A DNA stretch of 7,825 bases. Origin: Massilia sp. (GTDB lineage: Bacteria > Pseudomonadota > Gammaproteobacteria > Burkholderiales > Burkholderiaceae_D). The stretch lies in assembly GCA_028291845.1 (NCBI GenBank), contig JAQGNM010000610.1:1-7825 (forward strand), written 5' to 3'. The notes under the pieces were generated by a model. The model was not told where the DNA came from and did no database searches. It worked only from the letters and a program-made list of their open reading frames with translations. A program made the translations under genes and the position numbers. Shown one piece after another: positions 1-6,000 of this stretch. Within the stretch, counting starts at the first letter, position 1. Each line of letters starts with the position of its first letter.

Positions 1-3000
1 TGACGGCCGCGGGAGAGCGGGTGGGGGGTCTGCTGGGCCATTCCAACTCCGGCGACATCAGCGGCTCGTACGCCACCGGCAATGTGAGCGGCACCTACTA
101 CGTGGGCGGTCTGATCGGCAACATGGAGAACGACCGCACCATCAGGCTCGGTTCTTACGCCACTGGCACTGTTTCTGGCGTTGGGTATGTCGGTGGCCTG
201 GTCGGGCGATCCGGCGGTGGGTGGCTCTATCTTTCCGACTCTTATTATTCCGGGGACTCGGTGACCGGTACCGGCGCCAATGTTGGCGGGCTGGTGGGCG
301 GTGCGGAAAATTTCCTTCGAATCAAGAACGCGTACGTCGATAACAGCAACAGCAACAGCACGGTCACCGGCACCAATCATGTGGGCGGCATGGTGGGCTA
401 TGTCAGGCTGGACACGTATATCGAGAAAGACTCGTCGTCGGGCTATACCCCGATCAGCCCTTATTCGACAGCATCCGTTCGTGCAACCACCCTTGCCAAC
501 CCCACTGACACCTATGTGGGCGGCCTGATCGGTTATTCCGGATCGACCGCCACCGTCACCGACGCCTATGTGTCTGGTGCGACCATCAGCGGCGTTGGTA
601 GCTACGCCGGTGGTTTGGTGGGATACGCGGGCGCTCTGAACATCGCCCGCTCTTATGCTACAGGCACCAGCGTCACCGGCACCGGCTTTGTGGCTGGCTT
701 GGCCGGCAACTTGTACAGCGGCTCCATCCAGAACTCGTATTTCTCGGGCAGCGTCACTGCAACCAGCGAATATGGCGGCTTGACCGGTTACCTGCGGCCC
801 GGCGCTTGGTTGAGCAACAGTTTCTACAACATCGATAGCAGCCTGATCAATGGCGGAAAGCTTGTTACGGCCGGTGGTTTGTACGACGGGCAGTACACCG
901 CCTGGGCCGCGAGTGACGTCAGCACGCTGGCCAGTCGCACGCTCAATATTGCAAGCTATTTCCCGGCAGGCCCTACCAACGGCTATTACCAGATAGCCAC
1001 CGTTGCCGATACCTTGGGGCAGCAATCGGACTTCAGCAATATGCTGGCCTTTGTGCAGTCCACCGGCAGGGGCCTTGCAAACAGCTTCAAGTTCAAGCTT
1101 GCAAACAGCATCGATATGAGTACGGCCTCCACGCCGTATATGCCTTACTTCAGCGCGGCTGAATTCAAGGGCAGCGGCTTTGAGGTGCACAATTTTTCAC
1201 TCAACAGTCCGACTTCCAATATTGGATTCCTGGGCTTTGTGAACAGAAGCACCGTCGCCGACCTGAATGTCAACAGCGTGGTGTATGCGGGCCAGACCAA
1301 CACCGACTACGGTGTCCATGGCCGGGACTATGTGGGTGTCGCGATCGGCTCCATCTATCAGGGGGTGGTGAGCGGCTCAACGGCAACGCTCGCCGGCAGC
1401 GTGAATGGTCGTGATTACACCGGCGGGTTTGCCGGTTATGTCCAGGGGGACATCGCCAATACCCATGCCGTGCTGGCAACTTCGTCCAGCGCCAGCGTGA
1501 CGGGTTTGTCCTCTACCGGTGGGTTGGTGGGCAATCTGGCGAGCGCTACTGCATCGGCCCTCAGCAGCAATGTGGCGGTGAGTGGCACCGGTAACTATGT
1601 GGGTGGCCTTATCGGCATCGCCAGCGGTGGTAATTACGACAACCTTCTTGCAACCGGGCAGGTCACGCAAACTGCGGGTGAGCAAGCAGGCGGATTGATC
1701 GGCAGTTTTTCTGCCAGCTCGTTGACGAATGCCAGTGCCTCCGGGGCAGTGAGTGGCGCCAGCCACTATGTGGGCGGGCTGATCGGTATCGCTTCAGGTA
1801 CCAGCTTGTCGCTCAGCCATGCAAGCGGCAGTGTGTCAGGTGGCGGGCAACGAATCGGTGGCCTGGTCGGACAAAGTTCGATCGCCATCGCAGACTCTTA
1901 CGCAACTGGCGCGGTATCGGGCAGCTACTATGTGGGTGGCTTGGTGGGTGCTTCTTACCGCAATATTTCTAATTCTTATGCTGCTGGCGTGGTTGCCGGC
2001 ACCGAATTCTATGTAGGCGGTTTGGTCGGCTATCAAGAAAACTATATTGTTTCGGACTCTCACGCCAGCGGCGGCACCGTCACCGGCAAGGGCTATGTGG
2101 GTGGGTTGATTGGAACCACCGACAGCAATGTCGTCATCGAAGGTTCTTACTCCAGCCAAGCGGTCAGCGGGAGCGAGGATTTTGTCGGTGGCTTGGTGGG
2201 AAAACTGGGTGGCTCGATTCTGGACAGTGGCAGTGCCAATTCTTATGCCACCGGCAGCGTCACCGGCCGCTTCGACGTGGGCGGTCTGGTAGGGCGGGCA
2301 GACAGCACCGCCAGCATCACCAATGCCTATTCCACAGGCGCAGTTTCTGCCGATGCGAACTTTGGCGGTCTTTTGGGATACCTGACCCCTGGCGCCCAGG
2401 TCACCAATTCGCACTACGACATCGACGCGGTGTCGATCACCGGCTTGACCCCCGCAAGCCCTGGCACCCGGACTGCCATTGCCGGGTTGGTCACGATTGG
2501 CGGCCTGTATGGCGCGCAGTACGCCGCCTGGTACCACAGTGGCGCACTGGATGGATTGGCGCCCAGCGACACCGCCACACTGCAGAACTACTTTGGCAGC
2601 GCGGACGCCAGTGGCTACTACAGCCTGAGCTCCACCGGGAACCTCAAGGACTATCTGGGTTATGCAGACCAGACCACGCTCAAATTCAAGCTGGGTGCGG
2701 ATATCGACATGTCGTCCGCCGCAGGCTTGTATATCCCCTACATCTCGGGCGGATTCGATCCCAACAGCAAGATCATCAGCCATCTGGCCTTAAACCAATA
2801 CACCTCGAACCTTGGCTTTATTGGCCATTTGCGTGGGGGCGCGACCACCCAGGCGGTCGCGGGTCTGAGCGTCGACATCGCGTCGGTGTTGGGTAAAACC
2901 AATGTGGGGGCGGCAGTGGGGTCCATGTACCGGCGGGCCTTGACGACGCCGTCCACCACCGGTTCTGTCACCGGCAGCGATATTGGCTATGCGGCCGATC

Positions 3001-6000
3001 CTTCTGACGACAATAATGGCAGAAGCAATGTGGGTGGTGTGGTGGGCTATGCCTTGGGCGAAACCAGCAGCAGCAAGCTGTTGACCGGGGGCGGGGTGGG
3101 GGTTCTGGCCTCCACTGCAACCGTCAGCGGCGGCGAGAACGCGGGTGGCCTTGTCGGGCGCATGGCGACGGGCACCCTGTCGGCCAGCAGCAGCAGCGGC
3201 GCCGTCAGCGGCGCCACCAATACCGGTGGTTTGGTGGGACGCTCGACCAATGGCGCCATCACCGACGTGGCCAGCACGGGTGCGGTTACCGGAACGGGAG
3301 AGCGCACCGGCGGTGTGCTAGGTTGGATGGAGGGCGGTTCGTCGGTGTTGGACACTGCCGCGCACACGGGAGGTTTGGTGCAGGGCACGTCGCAGGTCGG
3401 CGGCCTTGCGGGGCGTACTGACGGTATGGTGGGCAGTACCGCGGGGGCTTTTACGGCATCGCTGCCCACTTACACCACCTATGCCACGAGCAATGTGGAA
3501 GGCTCGGGCAACTATGTCGGGGGCTTGATTGGTTATGCGCCCGGGGGCGCCGTCGTCAATGCGTCTTCGTCCGGCACTGTGACGGGGTATTCGAGCGTTG
3601 CCAATGGACTCACCAGCTATGCGTATGCAGGTTATTACACCGGCGGGCTCATCGGTGAGTCCAATGTCGCGGTGAGTTACTCCCGCTACACGGGCCTGCT
3701 GGTCAAAGGCAGTCATCGCACCGGTGGCTTGATTGGCAGCAGCAATTCAACCATTGCAAATTCGTATGCCTCGGCGGGCGCTTCAGCCTCTTCGGTGATG
3801 AGCAACTCGTCGTGGGCCGGCGGGCTGGCGGGCTACAGCGGCAACACCATCAGCAACGCTTACGCGACTGCTTCCGTGACGAATATGGCAGATCGAAGCG
3901 GCGGCCTGGTGGGTTATTCCGATGGCAGCATTGCCAATTCCTGGGCCTCCGGCAACGTCGCGGGTGTAGACGTGGTGGGCGGCCTGGTGGGAGATATCCG
4001 CGGGACGCTGTCCGGCAGTACAGCTTCTGGCAATGTGCTGGGAACTGGCTCATACATAGGGGGACTGGCGGGCCTGGTTTACAACGCCGTCAGTTCATCG
4101 CAAGCGTCCGGCAATGTGGAAGGCTATGGTGAACGCGTAGGCGGCCTGGTTGGACAGTTGCAAGGGTCTTTGTCGGGCAGCAGCGCTGCCGGCAACGTGG
4201 TGGGACACGCCAGTTTTGTGGGTGGCCTGGTCGGCCTTAACTACGACAACATCAGCACTTCAACCTCCACAGGCAATGTGTACGGCTATTCCAATCAGGT
4301 TGGCGGTCTGGTTGGCGGCAACCACGGCGGATCGATTGCATCTTCGTCGGCGACGATCGCCACCGTCAATGCCACAACCGGCTACGGCGTGTCGGGCAAT
4401 GAGTCGGTGGGTGGCTTGGTGGGCTGGAGCCAGGTGAATATTTCCAGTTCCAATGCAACAGCCAGCGTAAGGGGCACGGGAAACTACACCGGTGGATTTG
4501 TCGGGTATCTGAACAACGCCACGATCAGCGCTTCCGGTGCTTCAGGTTCCGTGAGCGGCTTGTACGAGGTCGGCGGATTTGCCGGTCAGCAGTACAACGG
4601 CGCGATCAATAGCTCGTATGCCAACGTCAATGTCGAAAGCACCAGTAACTCCACCAGCGGTATGGCCGGGGGATTTGTGGGTCAAATGGTGTACGGCTCG
4701 ATTACCGGCTCGCGGGCCGCAGGCCCTGTCACGGGTTATGGCCGGGTGGGTGGTTTTGCGGGTTATCTGAACTACTCGGGCGCGATCAGCCAGTCGTATG
4801 CCACCGGCGCTGTCACCCAGAACAGCGCATCGGTTCTGACGGCAAGCGAGAGCGGAACGGGCGGCTTTGCCGGCTATCTGGACAGCAACTACACCGGCAG
4901 CATCTCCGACGTCTATGCCATGGGCTCCGTCAGGGGAACCACGCGGGTGGGCGGGTTGATTGGCTATGCAGACCAGGGCACCATCAGCAATGCCTTCTCC
5001 ACCGGGCATGTGTCATCGAGCTCTGGAGCAAGCTCAGTCGGCGGGGTATTCGGTGCGGTCAATACCGGCACTATTTCAGTTGGCGTTCCCCGGGTCACCC
5101 GGAGCGACCTTTATTTCGATACCACCACGTCCGATCAGGCCAGCGACAGCTATGGCGGCATAGGCTTGCACACCATGGCGCTGCAAGGCAGCCTGCCCAG
5201 TACCAACTTTGCCACCGCCAATTGGGGTGCTGGCACCGGCTTGTACCCGTACCTCAAGCTGTTCTATCCCAACACGCCGCAAGCGCTTTCGGGTGTGGCC
5301 CTGCTTGGCAACGGCACGGATGATGCGGTGCGCGCTCAGGTCGGTTTGTACAGTGGTGGCGTGTTGCTCAATGGCGGCACGGCCTCCACTGGGGTGAACG
5401 GCTATTACTATAGCCTCGTGGGTGCAGGGGCGCTGCTGCCTGACGCCACGCTCACCATCGGCGCCAGCACCAAACTGGCGGGCACTTTGACGCTGGACGG
5501 CGGCAGCGCCGTGGTCGGCATGGTGTACAGCGATGCACAGACGCTGACCCAGAACAACCTGGTGCTGGAGTCGTCGGGCAGCATGGGCGCGCTGCGCCAG
5601 GGCATCACCCACCTGCGCACCGGGGCTGCCAGCGCGTCGGTGATGAACACCGAGGTGCAAAGCACCCTGGGCGCCAGCAACTGGGCGGCTTTTTCAGCTG
5701 CCCTGCCCACCATTTCATCGCTGGAACTGACCGCCACGGCAGCCAGTTTTGACCTCGACACCGCGCTGGCTTATAGCGGCAACACCGTCACGCTGACTGC
5801 CTCAGGCTCGGTGACCGAAGGTGCACTTGGCACGATTGCAGCCGACAAACTCGATCTTAAGGGCTCGGGAGCCAGCTTTGTGCTGAACTCCGCGAGCAAC
5901 AACGTAGCCACCCTGGCGGCGGATACCGGCAGCGTCACGTATGTCGATGCCGATGCGCTCAACGTCGGCACGTCAAATTCCATCGGCATCACCACGACCG

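Noticed and set aside
1836..2783. 315-residue minus-strand open frame
   Set aside because: It covers GLUG array 2 and spacer module 2 in the sense frame; its recurrent ATHIA/ADQTAHIE-like phrases are the reverse complement of the GLUG unit.
3047..3716. Overlapping minus-strand open frames (3047-3469 and 3318-3716)
   Set aside because: Pro/Ala/Val-rich translations opposite GLUG units, overlapping each other and lacking any domain; the sense frame is uninterrupted.
3897..4406. CRISPR-like regular repeats of about 81 bases
   Set aside because: Repeats are degenerate at DNA level, remain in frame and translate to GLUG motifs; there are no conserved direct repeats with unrelated spacers.
3812..4437. 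Plus-strand open frames in other phases, Arg/Gly/Trp-rich
   Set aside because: They are frame-shifted readings of the GLUG repeat (the WVAW-type phrases are shifted VGGLVG codons).
21..5102. RTX calcium-binding nonapeptide repeats
   Set aside because: The Gly-rich hexapeptides are [VTA]GG[LF]xG with a period near 27 residues; no GGxGxDxUx nonapeptide series is present.
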